Assembly (NCBI RefSeq): GCF_900114535.1
Contig: NZ_FOTK01000018.1
Location: 62,001 to 126,000 of the forward strand
Source: Methylobacterium pseudosasicola
GTDB taxonomy: Bacteria; Pseudomonadota; Alphaproteobacteria; Rhizobiales; Beijerinckiaceae
Direction: 5' to 3'
DNA length: 64,000 nucleotides
Shown: one piece after another, positions 46,033 to 54,663 of the stretch
Layout of the letters: each line of letters begins with the position of its first letter
How positions within the stretch are numbered: the stretch's first letter is position 1
Notes under the pieces: model-generated
What the model was told of the DNA's origin: nothing
The model's input: the letters and a program-made list of their open reading frames with translations, nothing else
Databases searched by the model: none
Position numbers and translations under genes: made by a program

Positions 46033-46629
46033 ATGGCTTCCGCGCGAGGACGGCCCCGCGGCTTCGACCGCGATCAAGCTCTGGAGCGCCTGATGCAGGT
46101 GTTCTGGGCCAAGGGCTACGAGGGTGCACAGCTCAACGACCTGACCGCGGCGATCGGGGTGAAGCCGCCGAGCTTCTACGCGGCCTTCGGCTCGAAGGAG
46201 GCGGCGTTCCGCGAGGCGATCGACCTGTACATCGCCACGATCGGCTCCGCCCAGATGCGGGCGCTCGAACAGGCGGTGACCGTGCGGGACGGTCTGCGCG
46301 CGATGCTGGAGGGCAGCGTCGAGGTCGCGCTCTCGACCAAGTCGGGCGGCTGTTTCCTGATCCTCGGCGTGGTCAATTGCCTGCCGGCGAACGAAGTGGC
46401 GCGCGAACATCTCATGCGCGCCCGTCGCAAGACCGTCGAACTCGTCTCGGACAGGCTCCGGCGCGGCGTCGCGGACGGGGAGCTGCCCGCGGACACGGAT
46501 ATCCCCCGGCTTGCAGCGTTCTATCACGGCATCTTGCAGGCGATCTCGTTCCAGGCGCGGGACGGGGCGACGCGGGCCGAACTGCGCGCGCTGATCGACC
46601 CGGCTCTGCGCGCCCTCGATCCGGCCTGA
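46033..46629 (+). CDS. TetR-family transcriptional repressor
   Basis: 198 residues. The N-terminal helix-turn-helix is ALERLMQVFWAKGYEGAQLNDL, then TAAIGVKPPSFYAAFGSKEAAF. The C-terminal ligand domain includes SGGCFLILGVVNC, with two cysteines flanking a hydrophobic stretch, as in relatives that sense electrophiles or aromatic compounds. AAAGGTG precedes the ATG at 46033. It is divergent from the frameshifted efflux gene and flanked by two copies of the same dyad, so it most likely represses both itself and the transporter. Confidence 0.9.
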   Translation: MASARGRPRGFDRDQALERLMQVFWAKGYEGAQLNDLTAAIGVKPPSFYAAFGSKEAAFREAIDLYIATIGSAQMRALEQAVTVRDGLRAMLEGSVEVALSTKSGGCFLILGVVNCLPANEVAREHLMRARRKTVELVSDRLRRGVADGELPADTDIPRLAAFYHGILQAISFQARDGATRAELRALIDPALRALDPA

Positions 46630-46671
46630 TCCGCCCGCATGGCGCGGACGCGCCGCCTGCAGTTGACGCCG

Positions 46672-46705
46672 GCTGGCCCGCGCCTCACCACCGGGCGAGC
46701 TTTTT
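46672..46705 (+). terminator. rho-independent terminator after the tetR-type gene
   Basis: GCTGGCCCG / CGGGCGAGC stem with one G-G mismatch and an 11-base loop, followed by TTTTT. Confidence 0.55.
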
Positions 46706-46750
46706 GATGGCGCATCATCGTCTTCCGAGAGCCGGCAACCGCCTTTCGGG

Positions 46751-47986
46751 ATGATGCTTCTGCAACGCGGGATGGTGATGGCGAGCGAAGGCAACGAGCG
46801 GCTGATCCGGTCGGGCACGCCGGTCTTCCGCCGCACGGCGCTGGCCCTCGCCGCCGCCGGGTTCTCGACCTTCGCAGTGCTCTACGCGGTGCAGCCCCTG
46901 CTGCCGATTTTCGCGGATGAATTCGGCGTCTCGCCGGCCGAGAGCAGCCTCGCCCTGTCCCTGCCCTGCGGGCTGCTGGCGGTGGCGCTGCTGGTGGTGA
47001 GCCCGCTCTCAGAGATCTGGGGTCGCAAGCCGGTGATGCTGGCCTCCCTGTTCGCCTCCGCTGTGCTGACCATTGTCGCCGCCCTGGTGCCGAGCTGGCA
47101 TGGTTTTCTGGTCCTGCGGGCACTGTCCGGACTGACCGCGAGCGGCCTGCCGGCCGTCGCGATGGCCTATCTCGCCGAAGAGATGGACGCGCAGGCGATC
47201 GGCCTGTCGATGGGGCTGCTGGTTGGGGGCAACGCACTCGGCGGCATGTCCGGCCGGCTGATCAGCGGCGTGATGGCCGACCATGTGAACTGGCGGATCG
47301 GCCTCGCCACGATCGGCGGCTTGGCCCTCGTCGCCGCCCTGGCGTTCTGGCGCTGGCTGCCGCCGGCGCGCAACTTCGTGCCGCGCCGGATGGCCTGGCG
47401 CGAGGTGCCGGGCAGCTTCGGCCACCATTTCCGCGATGCCGGCCTGCCCTGGCTGTTCGCCGAGGGCTTTTTGCTGATGGGCGGCTTCGTCTGCATCTAC
47501 AACTACATCGGCTTCCGCCTGCTCGATCCGCCGTTCTCGTTGAGCCAGACGGTGATCGGCCTGATCTTCTCCGTCTACATCGCCGGGATGGTCAGCAGCC
47601 CAGTGGCGGGCGAGCTGGCGAGCCGCTTCGGCCGGCGGCGGGTGCTGTGGCTCGCCACCGCGCTTGGCCTCGCCGGGATCCTGATGACGGCGGCCGACAA
47701 TATCCTGCTGATCGTCGCCGGGGTCGTCGTGGTGACCATCGGCTTCTTCGGGGCGCATTCGGTGGCGAGCAGCTGGGTCGGGCGCCGGGCGCTCCGCGAC
47801 CGGGCGCAGGCCTCCTCGGTCTATCTGTGCCTGTACTATCTCGGCTCGTCGGTGCTCGGCACCGCGGGCGGCTGGTTCTTCGCCCATTCCGGCTGGACCG
47901 GCGTGGTGCTGTTCGTGGGCGGCCTTTACGGTCTGGCCCTCGCTATCGCGATTCGGCTGTCGCGCTTGGCGCCCCTGACGGTTTGA
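46751..47986 (+). CDS. YnfM-type MFS transporter
   Basis: 411 residues, 12 hydrophobic segments. FSTFAVLYAVQPLLPIFADEF in TM1, SEIWGRKPVM in loop 2-3 and a repeat GELASRFGRRRVLW in loop 8-9 place it with YnfM/arabinose-efflux-like exporters. Several ATGs are possible near the start (46751, 46754, 46772, 46778); none has a convincing ribosome-binding site. Substrate unknown. A terminator separates it from the tetR-type gene, so it is probably not under that regulator. Confidence 0.87.
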   Translation: MMLLQRGMVMASEGNERLIRSGTPVFRRTALALAAAGFSTFAVLYAVQPLLPIFADEFGVSPAESSLALSLPCGLLAVALLVVSPLSEIWGRKPVMLASLFASAVLTIVAALVPSWHGFLVLRALSGLTASGLPAVAMAYLAEEMDAQAIGLSMGLLVGGNALGGMSGRLISGVMADHVNWRIGLATIGGLALVAALAFWRWLPPARNFVPRRMAWREVPGSFGHHFRDAGLPWLFAEGFLLMGGFVCIYNYIGFRLLDPPFSLSQTVIGLIFSVYIAGMVSSPVAGELASRFGRRRVLWLATALGLAGILMTAADNILLIVAGVVVVTIGFFGAHSVASSWVGRRALRDRAQASSVYLCLYYLGSSVLGTAGGWFFAHSGWTGVVLFVGGLYGLALAIAIRLSRLAPLTV

Positions 47987-48074
47987 ACCTGCCCCTGACC
48001 ACCGGGCGCCCATCGCCGGTAATTTTTGACAATCTTTGCCAAACCTCGCCATCCTACGACGAGGAGGTGCCGGC

Positions 48075-48326
48075 ATGGCGACCATGAACATCTCGTTGCC
48101 CGATCCCATGAAGGCTTGGGTCGAGGAACAAGCCGACACCGGGCGCTACGCCAATGCGAGCGACTACGTGCGCGACCTGATCCGTCGCGATCAGGAACGC
48201 CTCGCGAAGATCGGCGAGCTGCAACGGCTGATCGATGAGGGCTTGGCGAGCGGCATCAGCGGCCGGTCGGAAGAGGACATCCGCCGGCTCGGACGGGAGA
48301 GATTGGCAGCTCTCCGCGCAAGATGA
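48075..48326 (+). CDS. parD: ParD-type antitoxin
   Basis: 83 residues. An N-terminal ribbon-helix-helix (MNISLPDPMKAWVEEQ, RYANASDYVRDLIRRDQ) binds DNA; the C-terminal helices wrap the toxin. GAGGAGG precedes the ATG at 48075. It overlaps the ParE-type toxin gene in ATGA, the usual coupled arrangement. The pair is expected to repress its own promoter within 47987-48074. Confidence 0.93.
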   Translation: MATMNISLPDPMKAWVEEQADTGRYANASDYVRDLIRRDQERLAKIGELQRLIDEGLASGISGRSEEDIRRLGRERLAALRAR

Positions 48327-48613
48327 CCTTTCGGACGTCGCCGCGGGCCGATGAAGACATCGCCGAAGCCTACGCGGCGGGCGCGTTGCGTTTCGGCGAG
48401 GCCCAGGCCGAGCGCTACCAGGACGGCCTGTTCGACGCGTTCCGGATGCTCGCCGCGAATCCCCGGATAGCGCATGAGCGGCGGGAATTCGCGCCGCCGA
48501 TGCGGCTCCATCCCTACAAGGCGCACATGATCGTCTACGTCGAAGATGGGGCGGGTATCCTGATCGTTCGCGTCCTGCATGGCCGACAGGATTGGGACCG
48601 TGCGCTGGCATGA
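48323..48613 (+). CDS. parE: ParE-type toxin (RelE/ParE superfamily)
   Basis: 96 residues with the ParE pattern: FRTSPRADEDIAEAYAAGALRFG, FRMLAANPRIAHERREF and the terminal strand ILIVRVLHGRQDWDRAL. ParE toxins poison DNA gyrase; RelE-type catalytic residues are absent. Complete length, start overlapping the antitoxin stop, so probably a working chromosomal toxin-antitoxin pair. Confidence 0.92.
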   Translation: MTFRTSPRADEDIAEAYAAGALRFGEAQAERYQDGLFDAFRMLAANPRIAHERREFAPPMRLHPYKAHMIVYVEDGAGILIVRVLHGRQDWDRALA

Positions 48614-48718
48614 GAGCCGGGGCGTGACGGCACGCGGGTGATTGCGGATCACCACGACGCAGCGCATGGTCCGCGATGGAGTGCCCAGGAATAGGCTCCT
48701 GAACCGAGGAAAAAGCCG

Positions 48719-49486
48719 ATGAGCGCGCGCAACCATGCCGGCCACGTCGTCGATCAGTTCGGTGCGCAGGCCTCGGCCTACGTGACGAGCGCGGTCCACG
48801 CTGCCGGCGCCGACCTCGACCGGATCGGCGCGCTGGTCCGCACGCTGCCGGGGGTGCGGGTGCTCGATCTCGGCTGCGGCGGCGGCCATGTCGCCTTCGC
48901 GGCTGCGGCGGCCGGCGCCGCGGTCACGGCCTACGACCTCTCGGCCGAGATGCTGGCCGCGGTCACCGCCGAGGCCGGGCGGCGCGGCCTCGACCGGATC
49001 GAGACCCGGCAGGGCGCCGCCGAGACCTTGCCCTTCCCGGACGCCGACTTCGACGCGGTGCTGACCCGCTACAGCGCCCACCATTGGCGCGACGTCCCGG
49101 CCGCCCTGGCGGAGGCGCGGCGCGTGATGAAGCCCGAAGGCTTGCTGGTGATCTGCGATGTCGTCGCCCCCGAGGAGCCGCTGCTCGACACGCATCTCCA
49201 GGCGGTGGAGCTGTTGCGCGACCCCTCCCATGTGCGTGACTACCGGGTGTCGGAATGGCGCCGCATGCTGCAGACGGCTGGCTTCAACCCCGGCGACACC
49301 GCCGCGTACCGGCCGCGCATGGACTACGCGAGCTGGATCGCCCGGATGCGGACGCCGGAAGTCAACGCGGCGGCGATCCGCGCCCTCCAGGCCTCGGCGC
49401 CGGTCGAGGTCGCCGAGCATTTTGCCATCGAGGCCGACGGTAGTTTCCTGCTCGACTCAGTCCTGATCGAGGCGCGCCCGCGCTGA
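48719..49486 (+). CDS. class I SAM-dependent methyltransferase (UbiE-like)
   Basis: 255 residues. Motif I VLDLGCGGGHVAFAAA, acidic AYDLSAEML, post-I TLPFPDADFDAVLTRYSAHHW and EARRVMKPEGLLVICDVVAPEE are those of the Methyltransf_11/UbiE group. The C-terminal third (RDYRVSEWRRMLQTAGF) is the substrate cap. Substrate unknown. GAGGAAA precedes the ATG. Convergent with gltX. Confidence 0.88.
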   Translation: MSARNHAGHVVDQFGAQASAYVTSAVHAAGADLDRIGALVRTLPGVRVLDLGCGGGHVAFAAAAAGAAVTAYDLSAEMLAAVTAEAGRRGLDRIETRQGAAETLPFPDADFDAVLTRYSAHHWRDVPAALAEARRVMKPEGLLVICDVVAPEEPLLDTHLQAVELLRDPSHVRDYRVSEWRRMLQTAGFNPGDTAAYRPRMDYASWIARMRTPEVNAAAIRALQASAPVEVAEHFAIEADGSFLLDSVLIEARPR

Positions 49487-49522
49487 GACGCTCCTGCACG
49501 GCGCGAGCTCGGGGAGTAGGCG

Positions 49523-50863
49523 CTAGGCCGCCTCGCCCGCCAGCCGCCGCGCCGCCCGGTCGCGCCCGATCAGCGGCAGGAGTCCGGCGAGGTCTGGCCC
49601 GTGCTCGAGCCCGGTGAGTGCGAGGCGCAGCGGCATGAACAGGCCCCTGCCCTTGGCGCCGGTGCGGCTGCGGATCTCGGTGGTCCAGGCCTTCCAGGTC
49701 TCGGGGCCGAACGGCTCCGGCGGCAGGATCTCGCGGGCCGCCGCGATCACGGCTTCCTCGGTGATCACCGGATTGATCGGGCCGGCCACGACCTGCCACC
49801 AGTCCCGCGCCTCCGAGACGCGGCCGAGATTCGGCTGCACCGCCATCCAAAAGGCCTCCGCGGTCTCGGGCGGGATGCCGAGATCGGCGAGGCGCGGGGC
49901 AACCTCCGCGTACGGCATGGCGTGGACGAGCCGTGCGTTGAGCCCGTCGAGCTCCGTGGGGTCGAACCGGGCCGGGGCGCGGGAGATCTCACCGAGATCG
50001 ACCAGGCTCGCCAGGGTGTCGAGGTCGGGCACCGCGCGCACCGATTCGGCCGAGCCGGTGAGCACCGCCAGTGAGCGCACGGCGGCGGGCTCGTAGCCGG
50101 CTTCGCGCAACCCGCGCAGCGACAGGTGGCCGAGGCGCTTCGACAGCCCCTCCCCGTCCGCGGTGGTGAGCAGGTTGTGGTGGCCGAAGACCGGCACGGC
50201 GGCGCCCAGGGCCTCGAAGATCTGCACCTGCACGCCGGTATTGGTGACGTGGTCCTCGCCGCGGATCACGTGGGTGATGCCGAGTTCGGCGTCGTCCACC
50301 ACGGAGGGCAGCGTGTAGAGGTAGCTGCCGTCGGCGCGGATCAGCACCGGGTCGGACAGGGACGCGCAATCGACATGGGCCGGCCCGCGCACGAGGTCGT
50401 CCCAAGTCACCGTCCGCGCATCCAGCAGGAAGCGCCAATGCGGCCGGCGGCCTTCGGCCTCGAGGGCGGCGCGGTCCTCGGCAGTGAGCTGCAGCGCGGC
50501 CCGGTCGTAGATCGGCGGCTGGCCACGGCCGAGCTGGCGCTTGCGCCGCCGCTCCAGCTCCTCCTGGGTCTCGTAGCAGGGATAGAGCCGCCCGGCCGCG
50601 CGCAGGCGGTCGGCGGCCGCATCGTGCTGGGCCTTGCGCTCGCTCTGCCGGGCGAACAGGTCCGGCTCGATCCCGAGCCAGGCCAGATCCTCCCGGATCG
50701 CCTCGGCGAAGGTTTCGGTCGAGCGCTCGGCGTCCGTGTCGTCGAGGCGCAGCAGGAATTGACCGCCGGTCTTGCGCGCGAACAGCGCGTTGAGCAACGC
50801 CGGGCGGGCGTTGCCGATATGCAGGTAGCCGGTGGGCGAGGGAGCGAAGCGGACGAGCGTCAT
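49523..50863 (-). CDS. gltX: glutamyl-tRNA synthetase
   Basis: 446 residues, shorter than typical GluRS. Class I signatures: FAPSPTGYLHIGNARPALLN and the KMSKS equivalent EGLSKRLGHLSLRGLREAG. LRLDDTDAERS, HVIRGEDHVTNT and FGHHNLL are conserved. Alphaproteobacteria often carry two GltX paralogues; this looks like the shorter form. Whether it charges tRNA-Glu, tRNA-Gln or both cannot be told from sequence. The ATG at 50863 gives the canonical MTLVRFAPSPTG start. Confidence 0.93.
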   Translation of the reverse strand: MTLVRFAPSPTGYLHIGNARPALLNALFARKTGGQFLLRLDDTDAERSTETFAEAIREDLAWLGIEPDLFARQSERKAQHDAAADRLRAAGRLYPCYETQEELERRRKRQLGRGQPPIYDRAALQLTAEDRAALEAEGRRPHWRFLLDARTVTWDDLVRGPAHVDCASLSDPVLIRADGSYLYTLPSVVDDAELGITHVIRGEDHVTNTGVQVQIFEALGAAVPVFGHHNLLTTADGEGLSKRLGHLSLRGLREAGYEPAAVRSLAVLTGSAESVRAVPDLDTLASLVDLGEISRAPARFDPTELDGLNARLVHAMPYAEVAPRLADLGIPPETAEAFWMAVQPNLGRVSEARDWWQVVAGPINPVITEEAVIAAAREILPPEPFGPETWKAWTTEIRSRTGAKGRGLFMPLRLALTGLEHGPDLAGLLPLIGRDRAARRLAGEAA

Positions 50864-51003
50864 GCTCCGCTCTGTAGCCGATCTGCGGCGGGTTTTGCGC
50901 CTCCCTTCGCGCATGGGTGGCGCGAACCGCCGCTGCCCATGCGCCAGCGCGCTACCCAGGGCCGGCAAAACCCGTCAGAAGGCCACGCTTCACACGGGTC
51001 GGG

Positions 51004-52284
51004 ATGAGCGGGATGGACGAGACGGCCGATATCGTGGTGGTCGGCGGCGGGATGGTCGGGCTGGCCTGCGCCATCGCGCTCAAGGATCGCGGCCTCGACG
51101 TGGTCCTGTGCGATCCCGGCGAGGCCCGGGCCCGGACCTCCTACGGCAATGCCGGCGTGGTCAGCCGCGGCTCGATCCTGCCGATGTCGAGCCCGGCCCT
51201 GTGGGGCAAGCTGCCGGCCTATCTGCGCAACGCCGACCGGGGCCTGCGCCTGCGTTACACGCACCTGCCGCGGATCATCCCCTACACGGCACACTTTCTG
51301 GCAAGCGCCCGGGCTTCGCGCTGGCGCCGCGCCGCCGCCGCGCTGCTGCCCCTGACCAGCGCCGCCTATCCGGCCCATGAACGCCTCGCCGCCCGGGCCG
51401 GCACCAGCGAGCGGCTTCAGCGGACCGGCTGGCTCAAGGCCTACCGCACCGAGGCCGCCTTCAAGGCCGCCGCCCTGGAGCGGGAGATTCTTTCGGGGCA
51501 CGGCGTTGCGTTCGACATCCTCGACACGGCCGGAATCCGCGATCTGGAGCCGGCGCTGGTGCGCCCCTACGCCCGGGCGATGCTGCTCACGGAGACCGGC
51601 TCAGTGCGCGAGCCCGGCCGCCTGATCGAGGCCTGCGAGGCTCTGTTCGCGGGCCTGGGCGGACGGCGTCTGCGCGGCAGCGTCGCGCGGCTGTCGCCTG
51701 AGGCGGATGGCTGGCGCGTCGTCCACGAGACGGGATCAGTGCGGGCCAAGCAGGTTGTGCTGGCGGCGGGCGCCGCTTCGGGGGCGATCGCCAGGACGCT
51801 CGGCTACCGTTTTGCGGTGGCGGCCGAGCGCGGCTATCACCGGCACTACGCCCTGCACCCGGACAGCCCGCCCCTCACCCGGCCGGTGCTCGATACCGGC
51901 GCCGGCTCGATCCTGTCGCCGATGGGTGACCATCGGGTGCGGGTGCTCTCCGGCGTCGAGCTCAACGCCCGCCACGCAGAACCGGATCACACCCAGATCG
52001 AGGCGGCCTGCCGCGAGGCCGCCGAAACCCTGCGGCTGGGCGGGACTCTCGACAACGAGCCCTGGCTCGGCTCGCGCCCCTCTACCCCCGACGGGATGCC
52101 CGTGATCGGCGCCGCACCGCGGCACAAGGGCCTGCTCTTCGCCTTCGGCCACGGCCATATCGGCCTGTCCACCGGGCCGATCACCGGCGAGATCGTGGCC
52201 GACCTCGCCACCGGCCGGACCCCGGCGGTCCCGGTGGCGGCCTTCGCGCCCGAACGCCTGCTGCGCTGGCCGCGGCTGGTCTGA
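51004..52284 (+). CDS. FAD-dependent oxidoreductase, DadA/D-amino-acid dehydrogenase family
   Basis: 426 residues. N-terminal dinucleotide-binding VVVGGGMVGLACAIAL, RTSYGNAGVVSRGSILPMSSP, mid-sequence AERGYHRHYALHP and C-terminal GSRPSTPDGMPVIG, LLFAFGHGHIGLSTGP are those of DadA-like flavoproteins that oxidise amines such as D-amino acids. The exact substrate is unknown. ATGs at 51004 and 51013 are both possible. Divergent from gltX across a 140-base gap. Confidence 0.88.
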   Translation: MSGMDETADIVVVGGGMVGLACAIALKDRGLDVVLCDPGEARARTSYGNAGVVSRGSILPMSSPALWGKLPAYLRNADRGLRLRYTHLPRIIPYTAHFLASARASRWRRAAAALLPLTSAAYPAHERLAARAGTSERLQRTGWLKAYRTEAAFKAAALEREILSGHGVAFDILDTAGIRDLEPALVRPYARAMLLTETGSVREPGRLIEACEALFAGLGGRRLRGSVARLSPEADGWRVVHETGSVRAKQVVLAAGAASGAIARTLGYRFAVAAERGYHRHYALHPDSPPLTRPVLDTGAGSILSPMGDHRVRVLSGVELNARHAEPDHTQIEAACREAAETLRLGGTLDNEPWLGSRPSTPDGMPVIGAAPRHKGLLFAFGHGHIGLSTGPITGEIVADLATGRTPAVPVAAFAPERLLRWPRLV

Positions 52285-52288
52285 CGCG

Positions 52289-52759
52289 TCAGCGCCAATC
52301 GTAGGGATTGTACGGTTCCAATGCGCCCTGGATCCGCCTGAGAATCTTCGGCTGCTGCTGGAGATCGGCCTCGCGAGCGAGTGCCCGCAGGAACGCGCGG
52401 GGGCCATGTTCGAGATCCCGCGCCAGGCCGTCATAGCGCTCGGCCGGCTCGACATGGGGCGGGTTGACGGTGACGAGGTAATCGAGCCCGCAGGTGGGCG
52501 GATCGATCCCCAGACGGTAGCAGATCTGCACCCGGGCGAAGGGCTCGCCGGGCCGGCGCAGGACCCGGTAGCCGCCGCGCCTGAACGCGCCGCCGGTGGC
52601 GCGCTCGGCATAGGCGAGCGTCCCGTCCACCGTGGCGAGGCTGTCGGTGTGCCGGCTGCGCACGAGCTCGATCGCCGCCCGCTCTGTGGGCAGGAAGTGC
52701 TGGGCCTGCGCCCCGGACGCGACCGAAGCGGCAAGCAGGGCGAGGGCGAGGCGTCTCAC
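52289..52759 (-). CDS. exported hypothetical protein, coupled to the collagen-like gene
   Basis: 156 residues from a GTG at 52759 whose bases overlap the stop of the preceding gene (GTGA), with AGGAAG just upstream. A signal peptide ends ASGAQA. The mature part has two cysteines (QICYRLGIDPPTCGLDY) and a tail ALEPYNPYDW. I recognise no family. Coupling to the collagen-like lipoprotein suggests the two products act together in the envelope. Confidence 0.65.
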   Translation of the reverse strand: MRRLALALLAASVASGAQAQHFLPTERAAIELVRSRHTDSLATVDGTLAYAERATGGAFRRGGYRVLRRPGEPFARVQICYRLGIDPPTCGLDYLVTVNPPHVEPAERYDGLARDLEHGPRAFLRALAREADLQQQPKILRRIQGALEPYNPYDWR

Positions 52760-53175
52760 GGCTTCCTCATGCAGACGGCCACAGGTTTCGCATCCTTGGC
52801 GGCCTTGGCGGTCATGTCGAGGCAGCCGACCGTGGACACGCCCTCGGTGACGGTCACGGACGGCACCACCGCCATGCCCTGGCAATAGGCGCCGATCAGC
52901 TCCTCGTCGCGGTGACAGGCCACGTCGAGCCGGATCAGCGTGTTCAGGGCCGGCCCCGGTGGCCCGGCGGCGCCGGGCGGACCGCGCTCACCCGTAGGGC
53001 CGCGCTCGCCGGTGGCGCCGTTCAGGCCCGGCGGCCCCTGCGGACCGGGCGGTCCCTGATCGCCCTTCGGACCCGGCGGACCGGCCGGTCCCGGCTTCGG
53101 CGCCTCGCCGCAGCCGGCGAGTGCGAGAGCCACGATCAGCCCGGAGGCGAGCGCGGCTGTCCTGGGGATTCGCAT
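52756..53175 (-). CDS. collagen-like lipoprotein
   Basis: 139 residues. The lipobox LALAGC (Cys about 22) marks it as a lipoprotein. It is followed by 16 uninterrupted Gly-X-Y triplets (GPAGPPGPKGDQGPPGPQG... to GPPGPA), enough for a short triple helix, hence a likely trimer. The C-terminal ~65 residues (LNTLIRLDVACHRDEELIGAYCQG... VGCLDM... VAVCMRKP) have four cysteines and may form a disulfide-bonded head. GGAGAA precedes the ATG. Bacterial collagen-like proteins are surface stalks or adhesins; this function is inferred. Confidence 0.82.
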   Translation of the reverse strand: MRIPRTAALASGLIVALALAGCGEAPKPGPAGPPGPKGDQGPPGPQGPPGLNGATGERGPTGERGPPGAAGPPGPALNTLIRLDVACHRDEELIGAYCQGMAVVPSVTVTEGVSTVGCLDMTAKAAKDAKPVAVCMRKP

Positions 53176-53389
53176 GCGGTTCTCCGGCCGGGATGCCGCC
53201 GACGAAGTGGCGCCGGGCGGCCGAGCGTCAATGGCGGCTCTTTGCCGAACCGGAGGAGTATCAACCAAGAAATACAATCTGCGGTGGAAAATACCGGAAG
53301 ATCGCGATCTGCTTGACCCGTTTAAGCATTTCGAAAACGATTAGTCACACATCACTGCTTATGCTTGTCTTCAGGCGGCAAACAGAGTC

Positions 53390-54022
53390 ATGACTCGACG
53401 AGTACAAATCTTTCTGCCAACGAAACCTACCTCAAGTTGCCTTCTGAATCGCTGGCGGCGGGATGTGGGCGGGGCAGCTGCGGTGGAGTTCGCCCTGGTG
53501 GCGCTGCCGTTCCTGGCGCTGGTCGGCGCGGTGTTCCAGATCGCGTTCCAGATCTGGGCCACCCAGAATTTCGACCGCGCCCTGCAGAACGCGGTCCGGA
53601 CGATCTTCACCGGGCAGTTCCAGCTTGCCAATGCCGGGCAGACCGACGCCGCGACCCTACTCGCATCGCTGAAGACGAAAATGTGCGGCAGCGGCAACGC
53701 CGTCGTCCCGACGGTCTTCAACTGCCAGAGCGTCAAGATCGACGTCGCCACCGCCAGCTCGCTCGCCAGCGCCAGCGCGTCCACGCCGGTGAACGCCACC
53801 ACGGGCACCTGGACCACCGATTTCGGGACGAACTACGCCTGCGCCAAGCCGGGCACGATCGTGGTGGTGACCGCGGCGGTCCAGTTCCCCACCCTGTTCA
53901 ACCTGATGGGGCTCGGCACCCGAAAGTTCACCTCCGGCACCGGGGCCGGTTCCAGCCTACTCACCTCGACGGCGGTGTTCCGGACCGAGCCCTACCAGAT
54001 CACCGGTTCGAGCCCGTGCTGA
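53390..54022 (+). CDS. TadE-like pilus assembly/pseudopilin protein
   Basis: 210 residues. A basic N-terminus is followed by the TadE motif GGAAAVEFALVALPFLALVGAVFQIAFQ, a single transmembrane helix with the prepilin-like Glu. The periplasmic part contains three or four cysteines and Ser/Ala/Thr-rich stretches. First gene of a three-gene set whose reading frames overlap. AT-rich DNA before it (53250-53390) probably holds the promoter. Confidence 0.85.
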   Translation: MTRRVQIFLPTKPTSSCLLNRWRRDVGGAAAVEFALVALPFLALVGAVFQIAFQIWATQNFDRALQNAVRTIFTGQFQLANAGQTDAATLLASLKTKMCGSGNAVVPTVFNCQSVKIDVATASSLASASASTPVNATTGTWTTDFGTNYACAKPGTIVVVTAAVQFPTLFNLMGLGTRKFTSGTGAGSSLLTSTAVFRTEPYQITGSSPC

Positions 54023-54663
54023 GGCGCTTCCTCCGCAGGGCCGCCCGACTGCGGCGGGACCGGCGCGCCAGCGCGATCGTGGAATTCGCCGTGATCCTCC
54101 CGGTGCTGCTCTCGATCTGGGCCGGCATGACCGAGGTTGCCCACGCCATCGACGAGTGGCGCAAGCTCACCCTGCTCGCCCGCACCGTGGCCGACCTGAC
54201 CGCCCAGGGCGACACCCAGAACCCGATCGGCACGGCGCTGATGAACGACATCGTCGCCTCGGCCGCCAGGGTGATGCGCCCGTTCGACACGACGAACGTC
54301 AAGATCGTCGTCAGCGCCATGGGCGTCGACCTCAAGAATCTGAACCTGTTCCCGCGGGTCTGCTCCAGCGTCGCCAACGGCAACGCCACCGCCCGGGCCA
54401 CCGGCACCGCCACCGACCTCCTCGTCCCCCTCGGCTACCAGACCACGGGCATGCGCTACGTGCTGGCCGAGGTCAGCATCGCCTACACGCCGATGATCGG
54501 CAGCGCCCTGGTCAAGCTGGTTAAGGGCGTCAGCAACCAGATCACCTTCTCGGCTGCCGTACCCTGGCCGACCCGCGGCGGCACCACCTACGGGACCAAC
54601 ACCTACACCGAGGTGGTCGTGGCCGGCACAACCCAGAAGGCGTGCGATGGCTCGACGCCCTGA
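54016..54663 (+). CDS. second TadE/TadF-like pseudopilin protein
   Basis: 215 residues from a GTG at 54016 that overlaps the previous stop (GTGCTGA). N-terminal RRDRRASAIVEFAVILPVLLS is the TadE-type membrane anchor with its conserved Glu. The periplasmic body has two cysteines and ends TQKACDGSTP. It overlaps the following TadG-like gene by 17 bases. Tad minor pseudopilins are processed by TadV peptidase; no other tad genes are in the window. Confidence 0.85.
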   Translation: MLRRFLRRAARLRRDRRASAIVEFAVILPVLLSIWAGMTEVAHAIDEWRKLTLLARTVADLTAQGDTQNPIGTALMNDIVASAARVMRPFDTTNVKIVVSAMGVDLKNLNLFPRVCSSVANGNATARATGTATDLLVPLGYQTTGMRYVLAEVSIAYTPMIGSALVKLVKGVSNQITFSAAVPWPTRGGTTYGTNTYTEVVVAGTTQKACDGSTP

